The notes beneath the pieces were generated by a model, which saw only the letters and a program-made list of their open reading frames with translations, was not told where the DNA came from and did not search any database. 23,959 nucleotides of DNA from Methanobacteriota archaeon. Its GTDB lineage: Archaea; Thermoplasmatota; Poseidoniia; Poseidoniales; Thalassarchaeaceae. The position numbers were made by a program, and so were the translations under genes. Location: positions 1-23,959 of the forward strand of contig PCAI01000044.1 in the NCBI GenBank assembly GCA_002731195.1, given 5' to 3'. Below, piece by piece: positions 23,204 to 23,959 of the stretch; position 1 is the stretch's first letter, and each line of letters begins with the position of its first letter.

Positions 23204-23959
23204 GTCCTCTCTGCACCTCCATCATTCACCAATCCAAGGCCTTTTTCAACCTTCATAGAAATTCGTGAAATATAAAAAGCAGGCAACCAGAACACAATGG
23301 CTGCGAAATATAGCGGCTCCAAGTAATAGCCCATGAAGTTGAAATCAGTATTGGCCATTGTGGAAGCGATTTTGAGGAAATCCATAACTCCGATAATATA
23401 TAGCAATGTTGTGTCTTTCCATAGACCTATGAAAACACTGACAATTGAGGGCAGAGTTGTCCTTATTGCATTTGGAAGTTCTACAAACTGTTTCGTCTGA
23501 ATAGGGCTAAGGCCCAGTGCAATGGCTGCCTCTTTTTGACCACTATCAACGGACTGTAAGCCACCTCTAATTACCTCTGCAATATAAACACCTCCGAATA
23601 AAGAGAAAATTACCATCATTCTAATAATATTGCTAAAATCTTCTGGATCTGAAAAAAGAGGATCTGCCATATCTCCAAGCATGAAGAAAGCAAAATATAG
23701 CCAACATATCAAAGGACCGGATCTAAAAATTTCTATGAATAATACAGTAGGCCACTTAACAATAGGAAGTTGACTTTGTCTTCCGAATGCGAAAATAATG
23801 CCAATAAATAATCCTAAAACACAGCCTGCACTAGCTACGATAAAATTAACAAAAAAGCCACCCCATTGAGTAGAAGGGACGCCTGATTGACCTAAAGGGC
23901 TAATGAGAGGCCCTATGATTGGAATAGAGGATAATGATACTGCAATAGACTGTAAGAAG
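23200..23959 (-). CDS. Polar amino-acid ABC importer permease (AapM/HisM type; 5' end beyond window)
   Basis: Membrane subunit of the amino-acid importer. The frame is open to the right edge, giving about 253 visible residues. A TTG at 23712 is not the start, because conserved sequence precedes it (GGFFVNFIVASAGCVLGLFIG, then VLFIEIFRSGPLI, the usual EIFRGTPL region). The ATPase-contacting EAA loop is present as KEAAIALGLSPIQTKQFVELP, followed by further membrane segments. The STQWGGFF-like lead-in resembles AapM/BztC general amino-acid permeases rather than short GlnP, so the missing 5' part may be long. A partner permease and a solute-binding protein probably lie beyond the window. Overlaps the ATPase gene by four bases. 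Confidence 0.9.
   Translation of the reverse strand, partial: FLQSIAVSLSSIPIIGPLISPLGQSGVPSTQWGGFFVNFIVASAGCVLGLFIGIIFAFGRQSQLPIVKWPTVLFIEIFRSGPLICWLYFAFFMLGDMADPLFSDPEDFSNIIRMMVIFSLFGGVYIAEVIRGGLQSVDSGQKEAAIALGLSPIQTKQFVELPNAIRTTLPSIVSVFIGLWKDTTLLYIIGVMDFLKIASTMANTDFNFMGYYLEPLYFAAIVFWLPAFYISRISMKVEKGLGLVNDGGAERT
23214..23220 (-). promoter_or_regulatory. Shine-Dalgarno of the amino-acid ABC ATPase
   Basis: Minus-strand GGAGGTG lies inside the 3' end of the permease gene, 10 bases before ATG 23203. It matches the archaeal consensus for seven bases and shows independent ribosome loading within the operon. Confidence 0.55.

Noticed and set aside
23200..23712. Permease as a complete 170-residue protein starting at TTG 23712
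   Set aside because: Translation upstream of 23712 stays open to the window edge and contains conserved permease sequence, so the gene is truncated by the window and not short.
1..23959. CRISPR array, insertion sequence, prophage or integrase
   Set aside because: No regularly spaced repeats, transposase or integrase motifs or target-site duplications were seen; genes are intact and densely packed. This was a reading by eye, not a repeat search.

Overview
This window looks like a compact, AT-rich archaeal chromosome segment, most likely from an uncultivated planktonic euryarchaeon of the Thermoplasmatota (marine group II 'Poseidoniales' or marine group III). The archaeal signs are a class I lysyl-tRNA synthetase, an aTrm56-type tRNA methyltransferase, an archaeal TraB-family membrane protein, Shine-Dalgarno sites close to GGAGGTGA, and TATA-like boxes about 45 bases before some starts. 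Several other genes (classical thiolase, dihydropteroate synthase, polar amino-acid ABC transporter, flotillin/NfeD pair) are of bacterial type, which fits the mixed gene content of marine planktonic euryarchaea. The lineage is inferred from gene content and could not be confirmed by a search. I see 21 protein genes, no tRNA or rRNA, no CRISPR array and no insertion sequence. No gene-free stretch exceeds about 125 bases.

Layout. 1-904 (+): 3' part of lysS. 901-6899 (-): a four-pass membrane protein of unknown function, then trm56, carA and carB. carA and carB overlap by one base, and carA probably has its own promoter. 6919-13950 (+): a tight five-gene run of folP, a TraB-family gene, an iron-sulfur/NrfD fusion, a large molybdopterin oxidoreductase and a TauE/SafE exporter. 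13943-18022 (-): thiolase, flotillin, an NfeD-like protein and two small membrane proteins. 18077-20284 (-): an ABC half-transporter followed by a PaaI-type thioesterase. 20379-21440 (-): a predicted secreted lipoprotein. 21561-22451 (+): a divergent NAD kinase. 22454-23959 (-): ATPase and (partial) permease of a polar amino-acid ABC importer.

How the genes work together. CarA and CarB make carbamoyl phosphate for pyrimidine and arginine synthesis. The three last genes of the plus-strand run form what looks like a cytoplasm-facing molybdenum respiratory enzyme: a catalytic subunit with a FS0 [4Fe-4S] site and a Cys candidate Mo ligand, an electron-transfer subunit with 16 cluster cysteines fused to its own quinone-interacting membrane anchor, and a putative sulfite or organosulfur anion exporter. 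This suggests sulfur-compound redox chemistry such as sulfite oxidation (SoeABC-like) or polysulfide/thiosulfate reduction. It is the most interesting system in the window. Flotillin plus NfeD plus two small membrane proteins form a second module, probably for membrane organisation.

Gene packing is extreme. Convergent pairs overlap or nearly touch (lysS/carB by 4 bases, tauE/thiolase by 8 bases, NAD kinase/ABC ATPase with 2 bases between), and the folP/membrane-protein divergent pair is 19 bases apart.
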